64,000 bases of DNA from NCBI RefSeq assembly GCF_003438075.1, contig NZ_QSTA01000002.1:248001-312000 (forward strand), read 5' to 3'. This DNA comes from Eubacterium sp. OM08-24 (GTDB lineage Bacteria > Bacillota > Clostridia > Oscillospirales > Acutalibacteraceae). The notes under the pieces were generated by a model. That model made no database searches, was not told the DNA's origin, and worked only from the letters and a program-made list of their open reading frames with translations. The translations under genes and the position numbers were made by a program. Shown here in pieces: positions 26,544 through 35,087 of the stretch; position 1 is the first letter of the stretch; each line of letters opens with the position of its first letter.

Positions 26544-27833
26544 TTAATTCAGTAAGCCGTCCATACTGTCGAGCTGTACCTGAGTATTTGCACTCATAAT
26601 GCCGTTGAGGTAAAGAACCTCTGTAATGCCGTTCTGCTTGCAGTAGTCTGCAAGATTCTGTCCGAAATATCTGAAATCTATGATATGAACCTCAGAATAG
26701 TTGTTTGTAAGATACGGCGAGAATGCGTTGCCGTAGCTTTCTTTGATAACGGCAATCTTCTTGCCCGTGCCTTTTTCTGAATCCGAATGTAAAACGGTGA
26801 GCGGATTGTCGCCCATAATAAATAAACTGTATGTATTTGAACCCGCCTCCGCATACTGATAATAAGGCGAATCGTAGTTTGATACAGTGCCGTTTGAATC
26901 CGTAATATCCATTGTAACATTATAAGGGAATGTCCAATAGCTTACGGTATCGGTTTTAAGTCCGTCATTTGTGTTTGCAAACGAACCTGTAAAGCCCTCG
27001 ACCTTGTTTTCGGTACAGGTGCTGAGGTCAAGAACATCCTGATTTGTTGCCTCGGCAAATGCTGTATAAGCATAGTAAGCGCCAAGTCCTGTCCAGTGGT
27101 GGTCTGAATTGTAGTAAATATACTCGTTGCAGTGCTCAGCAAGCTTGTTGTAAACATTTATCGGAGTAACCGAGCTGTTGAGCTTTGAATATATCTGCTT
27201 AATGTTCTCCGCCTGTGAATCAGACGGTGCGTCACTGTTTTTCAGTCTTTGCGGAAGTCCCATCTCTGTATGGTTAGGAACAACCATATTGTAAACTTTT
27301 ATTCCGCTGAGCTTTTGCTGATAGCTGTTGATTGAATCGGCATAAAGCTCTGCTCTGAATTCGTCACCGCCAAAAAGCTCAAACGCTGCGCCTTTCCAAA
27401 TATAAGCGTTCGTGCCCATATATCCTGCTGTGTTGTCGTCCTGAATGTTCGGCGTAACAAAATTCAGTGCCGACGCACTTGCCGATGGTGTTGCAGGCTG
27501 GGTTGCAGCTGCCTGAGTAGGCGGTATTGTTTCATCAACTTTCTTTTCTTTTTTGCCGCTGCCTGTGCAGGCTTTGAACATTGAAGATATTATAGCGATA
27601 ATAAGCACTAATATAAGTATACCAACACCAACGATAATAATGCGGTTTCTCATTCTTCGGCTTACTAATCTTCTGTTCGGCTTGCGGTGCACATTACTGC
27701 GGTTTGTAGGTGCAGGTCGCCTGCCGCCTTGCGCCGGTCTGTTTGCAGGCTGACGATGCTCTCGTCTGTACTGACTTCTTTGAGCGGCAACCTTATCATC
27801 ATCAAAATAATCTAAGTTATATTTATCTGCCAT
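26544..27833 (-). CDS. DHHW family membrane protein with long basic cytoplasmic tail
   Basis: 429 residues. Residues 1-62 are hydrophilic and very Arg-rich, a membrane segment spans about 64-84, a Thr/Pro/Ala-rich linker follows, and the extracellular domain has D244-H-H-W247 ('YYNSDHHWTGLG') and a late 'VIKESYGNAFSPYL' block. It is a paralogue of the 21968-23149 protein with a different N-terminus and no MBOAT directly beside it; it may share the MBOAT encoded 2 kb downstream. The upstream coaX gene is divergent. Confidence 0.8.
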   Translation of the reverse strand: MADKYNLDYFDDDKVAAQRSQYRREHRQPANRPAQGGRRPAPTNRSNVHRKPNRRLVSRRMRNRIIIVGVGILILVLIIAIISSMFKACTGSGKKEKKVDETIPPTQAAATQPATPSASASALNFVTPNIQDDNTAGYMGTNAYIWKGAAFELFGGDEFRAELYADSINSYQQKLSGIKVYNMVVPNHTEMGLPQRLKNSDAPSDSQAENIKQIYSKLNSSVTPINVYNKLAEHCNEYIYYNSDHHWTGLGAYYAYTAFAEATNQDVLDLSTCTENKVEGFTGSFANTNDGLKTDTVSYWTFPYNVTMDITDSNGTVSNYDSPYYQYAEAGSNTYSLFIMGDNPLTVLHSDSEKGTGKKIAVIKESYGNAFSPYLTNNYSEVHIIDFRYFGQNLADYCKQNGITEVLYLNGIMSANTQVQLDSMDGLLN

Positions 27834-27999
27834 ACATTCTCACTCCTGCCATAAACAACAAGTAACAGATAACAAACGCTGTTTTCTCATTATAATTGTA
27901 AAACATATTTTATTATACAACATCTTCTGTCTAAAAACAATACAATTTTTTATTTTTCGATTAATTCTGCAATCATCATAAATATTGTCAAAAACATAG

Positions 28000-28028
28000 T
28001 TGAAACAAGAGCGAAAATACGATATAAT
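28000..28028 (+). promoter_or_regulatory. Sigma-A promoter of coaX
   Basis: TTGAAA, 17 nt, TATAAT (28023-28028), 49 bp before the coaX ATG. Confidence 0.75.
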
Positions 28029-28077
28029 TTTAAGTTGCAGGATATTTTTTCCCAGCAAAACAAACGAGGTGATATTT

Positions 28078-28842
28078 ATGTTGCTTTGCACTGATGTGGG
28101 CAATACAAATATAAAATTCGCACTTTATAACGGCGACAAACTGCTTATGAAACTCAGATTTTCCACAAATCGCAGCAAAACAGCCGATGATTATGCAGTT
28201 GACCTTTATACTATATTCAAGATTAACAATGTTAATGTAAAGGAAATCAGCGGATCTATAATTTCAAGTGTAGTACCGCTTGTAACTGACCTGCTTAAAA
28301 AAGCTATTATGACTGTTGCCAATGTAGACAGTCTTGTTATAGGGCCGGGAATAAAAACAGGACTTGACATTCGCCTTGACAATCCGGGCGCTGTCGGCTC
28401 TGACATTGTGTGTATGTGCGTGGCTTTAAAGGAATACTACCCCTGCCCCGTTATAGTGGTGGGAATGGGCACTGCAACAACAATTCTTTATATGAACGAG
28501 AATAAGGCATATTGCGGCGGCGTGATTCTGCCGGGTGTGCAAATTTCGCTTGACGCTCTTACGGCAAGATGCGCACTCCTGCCGTCTGTTAATTTTTCCG
28601 CTCCGCAAAAGGCTATCGGAACAAACACCGCCGACTGTATTCGCAGTGGCATAATTTACAGCAACGCAGCTATGATAGACGGAATGATTGACCGCTTTGA
28701 GGAGGAAGTTCAGCAAAAATGCACCTTGGTTGCCACAGGCGGAATGGCTCAGCATATTGTAAGCTACTGCAAAAAGAATATAATCATAAATGATGACCTT
28801 GTACTTGAGGGACTAAGACTTATTTACGAAAAGAACAAATAA
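28078..28842 (+). CDS. coaX: Type III pantothenate kinase
   Basis: 254 residues from the ATG at 28078, with GAGGTG 8 nt upstream; the longer open frame overlaps the promoter. It phosphorylates pantothenate, the first step of CoA synthesis. The N-terminal phosphate loop 'DVGNTNIKFALY', the 'GPGIKTGLDI' block and 'GVILPGVQISLDAL' are diagnostic for CoaX. Single-gene unit with its own promoter and terminator. Confidence 0.95.
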   Translation: MLLCTDVGNTNIKFALYNGDKLLMKLRFSTNRSKTADDYAVDLYTIFKINNVNVKEISGSIISSVVPLVTDLLKKAIMTVANVDSLVIGPGIKTGLDIRLDNPGAVGSDIVCMCVALKEYYPCPVIVVGMGTATTILYMNENKAYCGGVILPGVQISLDALTARCALLPSVNFSAPQKAIGTNTADCIRSGIIYSNAAMIDGMIDRFEEEVQQKCTLVATGGMAQHIVSYCKKNIIINDDLVLEGLRLIYEKNK

Positions 28843-28892
28843 GGCACAGGCATTTGCTCGCCTTTACATATTAATATAAAACAAACGCTTTT

Positions 28893-28922
28893 CGCTCTGT
28901 TGATGACCGCATCGACAGGGCG
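28893..28922 (+). terminator. Terminator of coaX
   Basis: CGCTCTGTTGATG and CATCGACAGGGCG pair (two G-U) around a 4-nt loop, followed by ATTTTGTTTT. Confidence 0.85.
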
Positions 28923-29358
28923 ATTTTGTTTTATTGCGCCGAACGATTATTTACCGATACAATTCATTGTGAGGTGTGATTTATATTATCTTCAAACAAG
29001 ATTGTATGTGTAGAAAATATGAAAGAAAAACGGATTTTTTTGTGAATATTTATTATATCGTCCTTATCAACATTGTAACAAAATTTATTTCTTGTAGGCA
29101 CAATTCACAAATCATTTTCTCAGATTATTCCTTATTTTACATAAACTACAAAGTGTTTTATATTTTTTTACAAAAATTTCCATTATGTGCATAAACACAG
29201 CCCTTTTGCTGATTTTTTGCTCTATTGATTTTTACTCTGTTTTCAAATATAATATTTATGTTATATTATTTTGAATTATGGGTTTTTGTGCCGATTTTTA
29301 TATGACAATTATATGGTGGTTGTTCATAACGGCAAAAACCAAGAGGAGTAAAGTATTA
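28923..29358 (+). promoter_or_regulatory. Leader region of the exopolysaccharide operon
   Basis: AT-rich, no gene. Promoter TTGATT (29225-29230), 17 nt, TATAAT (29248-29253). The ~95-nt leader holds a bulged hairpin: GGTTTTT and GCCG at 29281-29293 pair with CGGC and AAAAACC at 29330-29340. The hairpin ends one base before the AAGAGGAG ribosome-binding region, so it could affect elongation or initiation. Confidence 0.6.
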
Positions 29359-30075
29359 ATGGAAATATCGTTTAAGGACATAACAAGAGTAATTAAGAAA
29401 AACATCGTTTTCATTTTGGTTGTATCGTGTTTATTTGCAATCATATCGGTTTTTGTAACTACATTTTTTATTCAGAAAACATACACCTCAAGCGTAAAGC
29501 TCTATGTTGAAACAAACTACAACACTTCCTCTGCTATGGAAGACAACCAGAGTGTAAACTACGCTAAAAACCTTGTTTTAACCTACATTGAGCTGCTCGA
29601 TTCAAACACATTTTACAGCGAGGTTTCAAAGGAGCTCCACGAAAAATACACAGCGTCACATCTCAAAACTATGATTAAGTTTGAAAGCATTGAGGATACC
29701 GAGGTATTTAAGGCGATAGTTGTATCGCCAAGTCCTTACGAATCAAAAGAAATAGGCGACTCCATTGCTAAAATAGCACCTAAGATAATCGCAAATGTAA
29801 AGGACAACGCAAAACTCAAGATTGTTGATGAGGCAGATACACCGAAAGCACCTACATCACCGAATGTAACAAGAAACACAATTATTGCATTTCTCGGCGG
29901 ACTTATACTTGCTCTTATCATTTCATTTGTTCGTGACTTCCTCGATGTGAAGATTAAATACAACGAAGAAATGACAACTATTCTTGATCTTCCTATTCTT
30001 GCCGCAATTCCTGACTTTGAGTATTTTTCAAATCAGAAAAATGCAAACAAATACGGCAACAGATACGGCAAATAA
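29359..30075 (+). CDS. Capsular polysaccharide chain-length regulator / kinase activator (Wzz, CpsC/YveK type)
   Basis: 238 residues from the ATG at 29359 (AGGAG upstream); an ATG at 29278 has no RBS and lies in the leader hairpin. Two membrane segments (about 18-40 and 180-200) flank an external domain of about 140 residues; the second segment is preceded by the Pro-rich 'PKAPTSPNV' typical of Wzz proteins. Its short cytoplasmic C-terminus would contact and activate the CpsD kinase encoded next (19 bp away). First gene of the EPS operon. Confidence 0.9.
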   Translation: MEISFKDITRVIKKNIVFILVVSCLFAIISVFVTTFFIQKTYTSSVKLYVETNYNTSSAMEDNQSVNYAKNLVLTYIELLDSNTFYSEVSKELHEKYTASHLKTMIKFESIEDTEVFKAIVVSPSPYESKEIGDSIAKIAPKIIANVKDNAKLKIVDEADTPKAPTSPNVTRNTIIAFLGGLILALIISFVRDFLDVKIKYNEEMTTILDLPILAAIPDFEYFSNQKNANKYGNRYGK

Positions 30076-30094
30076 GTAAAGGAGTTACACAGCA

Positions 30095-30814
30095 ATGAAA
30101 AAGAATAAAACAAAAATTGATCGTTCAATAGATACCGATGTTCTCGGCTTTCAGGTTCGTGAATCTTACAAGGCGGCAAGAACAAATATAGCTTATTCAA
30201 TTCTCAAAAAAGGCTGCAAAAAGGTAGCTTTTACATCATCTACAAAGAGCGAGGGCAAAACAGTAACCTCTATCAATGTTGCGTCGGCACTTGCTCAGCA
30301 GGTTGACACCAAGGTGCTTGTAGTTGAGTGCGACCTTCGCCGTCCGAGAGTAAACACAGCACTTAAAATTGAGCCTACACCCGGTCTTACAAACTATCTT
30401 AATGACGAGTGTTCGCTTGAAGACATTATAAAGGACACTAAGATTGACAACCTCAAGGCGATTGCCTACGGCGCAATTCCTCCTAACCCGTCCGAGCTGC
30501 TTGCGAGTGAGGCTATGGCTTACCTTATCAAGACGGTTGAAAAAGAGTACGACTACATTATTTTTGATACACCGCCTGTCGGCATTGTTATTGACGCAGT
30601 TCCGATTCTCAAGGCATCTGACGGTGTGGTAATTGTTGCAAGAAACAACTCAACTACATATCCCGAGCTTGCAAAAACCGTAGAAACAGTCGAGCGTACA
30701 GACGCAAAAATCATCGGAGTTATTCTTAACAGAGTTAAACCGCAGGAAACAAGAAAAGGCAAGGGTTACTACTCAAGATACGGCGGATATTACAGCAATT
30801 CAACCAAAGACTAA
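30095..30814 (+). CDS. CpsD/CapB family bacterial tyrosine kinase
   Basis: 239 residues. Walker A 'STKSEGKTVTS', Walker A' 'VLVVECDLRRPR' and Walker B 'YIIFDTPPVG' are complete. The C-terminus is a tyrosine cluster ('GYYSRYGGYY') that the kinase would autophosphorylate. With the Wzz-like protein it controls polymer length and export. No CpsB-type phosphatase is visible in the operon. Confidence 0.93.
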   Translation: MKKNKTKIDRSIDTDVLGFQVRESYKAARTNIAYSILKKGCKKVAFTSSTKSEGKTVTSINVASALAQQVDTKVLVVECDLRRPRVNTALKIEPTPGLTNYLNDECSLEDIIKDTKIDNLKAIAYGAIPPNPSELLASEAMAYLIKTVEKEYDYIIFDTPPVGIVIDAVPILKASDGVVIVARNNSTTYPELAKTVETVERTDAKIIGVILNRVKPQETRKGKGYYSRYGGYYSNSTKD

Positions 30815-30903
30815 GCTTTAATACTTCAGAGCAATTTTATTTAATTACACAGGTAATTAATTGGGTATGATAAAAATTTACGGAGGAGAAAACGAAAACA
30901 ATT

Positions 30904-31578
30904 ATGGAAAAAGCAAACATTACCGACACATCGAAAGCGGCAGCATCAAACACACATTCAGTTAAGCCGAAGCCGATTTACGATTTTGTAAAGCGTGTTT
31001 TCGATATTGTATGGTCACTCATCGGTTTGATTGTTCTTTCACCTGTTTTTATCATTCTTTCCATACTTGTAAAAACCACAAGCGAAGGTCCTGTTTTCTT
31101 TGCGCACAAGCGTGTCGGCAAAGGCGGCAAAACAATAAAAATCTATAAGTTCAGAAGTATGGTAACAAATGCGGAAGAACTTATAAAGCAGTTTACCCCC
31201 GAGCAAAAAGCCGAATACGAAAAAAACTTTAAGCTTGAAAACGACCCTCGAGTTACAAAAGTAGGAAACTTTATGAGAAAAACAAGTCTTGATGAACTTC
31301 CACAGCTTATTAACATTCTTAAGGGCGATATTTCTATTGTAGGCCCTCGCCCCGTTATGGATGTTGAAACTAAAATTTACGGTAACTACCGCAATATGCT
31401 GCTCAGCGTAAAGCCGGGTCTTACAGGCTTTTGGGCGGCAAACGGCAGAAGTCACACTACATATACACGCAGAAGAGCTATGGAAATTTACTATGTAAAG
31501 AATCGTTCCGTATTACTTGATTTAAAAATAATTTTCAAAACATTTATTTCTGTATTCAAGCGTGAAGGTGCGGTTTAA
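30904..31578 (+). CDS. Undecaprenyl-phosphate sugar phosphotransferase (priming glycosyltransferase)
   Basis: 224 residues. One hydrophobic segment (about 36-58, 'IVWSLIGLIVLSPVF') and the catalytic domain with 'KRVGKGGKTIKIYKFRSM', 'DELPQLINILKGDIS' and 'VGPRP'. This family puts the first sugar phosphate on the lipid carrier. GGAGGAGAA lies upstream. It is the short form, lacking the N-terminal membrane domain of WbaP. Confidence 0.93.
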   Translation: MEKANITDTSKAAASNTHSVKPKPIYDFVKRVFDIVWSLIGLIVLSPVFIILSILVKTTSEGPVFFAHKRVGKGGKTIKIYKFRSMVTNAEELIKQFTPEQKAEYEKNFKLENDPRVTKVGNFMRKTSLDELPQLINILKGDISIVGPRPVMDVETKIYGNYRNMLLSVKPGLTGFWAANGRSHTTYTRRRAMEIYYVKNRSVLLDLKIIFKTFISVFKREGAV

Positions 31579-31590
31579 GGAGGAAAAGCA

Positions 31591-32370
31591 ATGAAAGCGG
31601 TATTACTTGCAGGCGGTTTCGGAACACGAATTTCCGAGGAATCGCAGTTTAAGCCAAAGCCAATGATTGAAATAGGCGGAATGCCGATTTTGTGGCATAT
31701 TATGAAACTTTACTCATACTACGGCATAAATGAATTTATTATATGCGCAGGCTACAAACAGCATGTAATTAAAGAATGGTTTGCGGATTATTTTCTGCAT
31801 ACTTCGGACATAACATTTGATTTTACACAGGACGATAAAATAATCGTACATAACAAAAGGGCCGAACAGTGGAAGGTCACGGTCGTTGACACAGGTCTTA
31901 ACACAATGACAGGCGGCAGACTCAAAAGAGTGCGTGACTTTATAGGCAACGAGCCTTTCTTTATGACCTACGGTGACGGCGTTTCTGATGTAGATATAAA
32001 CGCACTTTTAGAGTTCCACAAAAAGAACGGCAGACTTGCCACTATGTCGGCAGTCAAGCCCGAAAGCCGCTTTGGTGTGCTTGACCTTTCAAGCGACAAC
32101 AAGGTAAAGGCATTTCGTGAAAAGAGCGACATTGACTCAGGTTGGATAAACGCAGGCTTTATGGTGCTTGAGCCGCAGGTACTCGACTATGTAAAGGACG
32201 ACACCATAATGTTTGAGCGTGAGCCTATGGAACAGCTTGCAAAAGAGGGTCAGATTATGTGCTGGAAACACAACGGTTTTTGGCAGTGTATGGACACTCT
32301 TCGTGACAAAGAAAAGCTCGAAAAACTCTGGAGCACAAACAACGCTCCATGGAAGGTATGGAATGACTGA
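31591..32370 (+). CDS. rfbF: Glucose-1-phosphate cytidylyltransferase
   Basis: 259 residues. It makes CDP-glucose from CTP and glucose 1-phosphate. 'LLAGGFGTRISEE' is the nucleotide loop, and 'KPKPMIEIGGMPILWHIM', 'TYGDGVSDV' and the C-terminal 'GFWQCMDTLRD' are characteristic of RfbF. The stop overlaps the next start by one base (TGATG). It starts the CDP-6-deoxyhexose cassette. Confidence 0.95.
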   Translation: MKAVLLAGGFGTRISEESQFKPKPMIEIGGMPILWHIMKLYSYYGINEFIICAGYKQHVIKEWFADYFLHTSDITFDFTQDDKIIVHNKRAEQWKVTVVDTGLNTMTGGRLKRVRDFIGNEPFFMTYGDGVSDVDINALLEFHKKNGRLATMSAVKPESRFGVLDLSSDNKVKAFREKSDIDSGWINAGFMVLEPQVLDYVKDDTIMFEREPMEQLAKEGQIMCWKHNGFWQCMDTLRDKEKLEKLWSTNNAPWKVWND

Positions 32371-33425
32371 TGCTTGATTTTTATAAAGGTAAAAAAGTAT
32401 TTGTTACGGGTCACACAGGCTTTAAGGGCAGTTGGCTCTGCAAAATTCTTGCAAATGCAGGCGCAGAGGTAACAGGCTACTCGCTAAATCCGCCTACAAA
32501 CCCGAATTTATTTGAAATTGCAAATATTGAGGGCGACATTAAGTCCGTTATCGGCGATATTCGTGATTTTGATTTGCTTAAAAAGACATTTGACGAGTCA
32601 CAGCCCGAAATTGTACTTCACCTTGCGGCTCAGCCGATTGTGCGTGACAGCTACAAAATGCCTGCTTATACATACGAAACAAATGTTATGGGCACTGTAA
32701 ATATTCTTGAGTGCGTAAGGCAGTCGGACTGCGTAAAATCATTTTTGAATGTTACCACAGACAAGGTTTACGAAAACAAGGAGTGGCAGTGGGGCTACCG
32801 TGAGAACGAACCGCTTGACGGCTTTGACCCGTATTCAAACAGCAAGAGCTGTTCGGAGCTTGTAACACACAGCTACAAAAATTCGTTCTTTGCAGACGGC
32901 AGAGTGGCAATTTCAACCGCAAGAGCAGGCAATGTTATTGGCGGCGGCGATTTTGCAAACGACAGAATTATTCCGGACTGCGTGCGTGCACTTGAAAAAG
33001 GCGAAGATATAATCGTTCGTAATCCTCATTCAACAAGACCGTATCAGCATGTGCTTGAACCGCTGTTTGCGTATCTTATGATTGCAAAGGCTCAGTATGA
33101 GGACATAAAATTTGCCGACTACTACAATGTAGGTCCTGATGAGTGCGACTGCGTTACAACGGGCGAGCTTGTAGACCTGTTTGTAAAGTATGCGGACGGC
33201 AAGATAAAATGGATAAACAAGAGCGAGAAAAATGCCGTACACGAAGCGAATTTCTTAAAACTCGACTGCTCAAAACTCAAGGCTGTATTTGGCTGGAAAC
33301 CGCATTGGCATGTAACTGAGGCCGTTGAAAAAACTGTTGAATGGTCACGCTGTTATATGGAAAAAGGCGATGTGCGAGAATGTATGGACAAGCAGATTGC
33401 GGAATTTTTAGCGAGCAGAATTTAA
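32370..33425 (+). CDS. rfbG: CDP-glucose 4,6-dehydratase
   Basis: 351 residues. It converts CDP-glucose to CDP-4-keto-6-deoxyglucose. Rossmann motif 'VTGHTGFKGSWL' and the SDR catalytic Tyr/Lys in 'DPYSNSKSCSE' are present, as is 'PYQHVLEPL' typical of RfbG. Directly coupled to rfbF. Confidence 0.95.
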   Translation: MLDFYKGKKVFVTGHTGFKGSWLCKILANAGAEVTGYSLNPPTNPNLFEIANIEGDIKSVIGDIRDFDLLKKTFDESQPEIVLHLAAQPIVRDSYKMPAYTYETNVMGTVNILECVRQSDCVKSFLNVTTDKVYENKEWQWGYRENEPLDGFDPYSNSKSCSELVTHSYKNSFFADGRVAISTARAGNVIGGGDFANDRIIPDCVRALEKGEDIIVRNPHSTRPYQHVLEPLFAYLMIAKAQYEDIKFADYYNVGPDECDCVTTGELVDLFVKYADGKIKWINKSEKNAVHEANFLKLDCSKLKAVFGWKPHWHVTEAVEKTVEWSRCYMEKGDVRECMDKQIAEFLASRI

Positions 33426-33449
33426 TATATCATCTACAAAAGAGGTTCT

Positions 33450-34373
33450 ATGATGAAAAAGGCGATTGTAACAGGCTCAAACGGCTTTGTGGGTTCAAAT
33501 GTCTGCAAAAGACTTTGCGCTGACGGAGTTAAAGTTTATGCCGTTGTAAAAGATGAAAACGAAAAAATCAATAACATAGAAAAGCTTGACGGCATTGAAA
33601 TTGTGTACTGCGAGCTTGATGAAATTGAAACTCTCTTTGATAAAATTTCAGACAGAGATGTTGATGTTTTCTACCACTTTGCATGGGTTGGCTCAGCAGG
33701 CCCGCTCAGATGTGACGAGAACATTCAGCTGCAAAACGCACTTTGGACAGCTCGTGCGCTCAGAACAGCCGACAAAATGCAGTGCAAAAAGTTTGTAAAC
33801 GCAGGTTCTATTATGGAAAAGGAAACCTATACAGCGGTTTACACTCAGAAAAGCAAACCGGGTTTGCCGTACATTTACGGCGCAGGCAAGCTCATTGCCC
33901 GTTCAATCTGCAAACCGATTGCAAACAGCCTTGACATAGACCTTTGCTGGGCGGTAATTACCAACGCTTACGGCGCAGGTGAGTTTTCGCCGAGATTTGT
34001 TAATTCAACAATTCGCAAAATTATTGCAGGCGAGCCTTTACAGTTTACAGCCGCTACACAAAATTACGATTTCATTTATATAGACGATGTTGCAAGAGCC
34101 TTTGAGGCAATCGGCGAATACGGCATTGCAAACAAAGAGTACACAATAGGCAGTGGCAACGCAAGACCACTCAAGGAGTTCATTCTAGAAATGCAGAACG
34201 AGCTTGCACCTGAGGCAAAACCGATTTTCGGTGATGTGCCGTTTACAGGTGTAAATATGCCGCTTGAGGCATTTGATACAACCGACATAGAAACAGACTG
34301 CCACTTCAAACCTGAGATTTCCTTTGCAGAGGGCACAAGGCTTACTATGGAGTGGATTAAGTCCGTAGACTAA
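33450..34373 (+). CDS. NAD(P)-dependent epimerase/dehydratase, probable CDP-4-keto-6-deoxyhexose reductase
   Basis: 307 residues (ATG at 33450 or 33453; AGAGG upstream). Extended SDR with 'VTGSNGFVGSNV' and catalytic Tyr/Lys in 'YIYGAGKL'. Its place after rfbFG suggests reduction of the 4-keto group of the CDP sugar. No E1/E3 genes for 3-deoxygenation are nearby, so the product should be a 6-deoxy rather than a 3,6-dideoxy sugar. The exact sugar cannot be read from sequence. Confidence 0.75.
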   Translation: MMKKAIVTGSNGFVGSNVCKRLCADGVKVYAVVKDENEKINNIEKLDGIEIVYCELDEIETLFDKISDRDVDVFYHFAWVGSAGPLRCDENIQLQNALWTARALRTADKMQCKKFVNAGSIMEKETYTAVYTQKSKPGLPYIYGAGKLIARSICKPIANSLDIDLCWAVITNAYGAGEFSPRFVNSTIRKIIAGEPLQFTAATQNYDFIYIDDVARAFEAIGEYGIANKEYTIGSGNARPLKEFILEMQNELAPEAKPIFGDVPFTGVNMPLEAFDTTDIETDCHFKPEISFAEGTRLTMEWIKSVD

Positions 34374-34379
34374 AAATCA

Positions 34380-34401
34380 GGGCGAAATTTATCTTTCGCC
34401 C
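34380..34401 (+). terminator. Terminator-like hairpin inside the EPS operon
   Basis: GGGCGAAA and TTTCGCCC pair around TTTATC, followed by TTTATATTCG. The weak U-tract may allow partial read-through to the epimerase and glycosyltransferase genes. Confidence 0.5.
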
Positions 34402-34484
34402 TTTATATTCGTTATGCAAACTGCGTTTTTATGAAAATTATGGGTTAATTTTCAGAATAGAAACATTTTAAGGAGATTATTTAT

Positions 34485-35057
34485 ATGATTCAGAAGTTTG
34501 AATTTTGCAATACCGATTTTGAGGGTGCATATCTTATAAAGCCTTTCTGCGCAACAGATGTAAGAGGCGCATTTATTAAGGACTACTCAAAAGAGGTTTT
34601 CGAGGCTAACGGTCTTGAGCACAACCTTGCAGAGGTTTTCTACACAGTATCTCACAAGGGTGTTATCCGTGCTCTCCATTTTCAGAGAGTCCACGAGCAG
34701 GCAAAGCTTGTAAGATGCATTAAAGGCAAGGTTTTTGATGTTATCGTTGACCTTCGTCCCGACTCCCCTACCTTTAAAAAGTGGCAGGGTTTCTACCTTT
34801 CCGAAGAAAATATGAACGAACTTTATGTTCCCGAACATTTTGCTCATGGCTACCTTGTGCTTGAGCCGTCTGTTGTTTCTTACAAATGCGGCGAAAAGTT
34901 CTACGGCGAGTACGATGACGGCATTATGTACAACGACCCCGACTTTGGCGTTGAGTGGCCGTTTGACGAAATCGGCGGTATTGAAAATCTTATTTTAGCC
35001 GATAAAGACAAAAATCTCCAGTCGTTTAAGGAATTTGAAGAAAAGTATCTTAAATAA
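34485..35057 (+). CDS. dTDP-4-dehydrorhamnose 3,5-epimerase family protein (RmlC-like)
   Basis: 190 residues. 'GVIRALHFQ' holds the catalytic His, 'DVIVDLRPDSPTF' the partner Asp, and 'VPEHFAHGYLVLE' the cupin strand. Classical RmlC acts on dTDP sugars, but no rmlA, rmlB or rmlD lies here and the preceding cassette makes CDP sugars, so it may epimerise a CDP-4-keto-6-deoxyhexose (inference). AAGGAG upstream. Confidence 0.85.
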   Translation: MIQKFEFCNTDFEGAYLIKPFCATDVRGAFIKDYSKEVFEANGLEHNLAEVFYTVSHKGVIRALHFQRVHEQAKLVRCIKGKVFDVIVDLRPDSPTFKKWQGFYLSEENMNELYVPEHFAHGYLVLEPSVVSYKCGEKFYGEYDDGIMYNDPDFGVEWPFDEIGGIENLILADKDKNLQSFKEFEEKYLK

Positions 35058-35087
35058 TGACTTAAAAATATTTTTACGGAGGGTAAA

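Noticed and set aside
28976..29194. 72-codon ORF upstream of the EPS operon
   Set aside because: Very Ile/Phe/Tyr-rich translation of AT-rich DNA; weak start context and no family resemblance.
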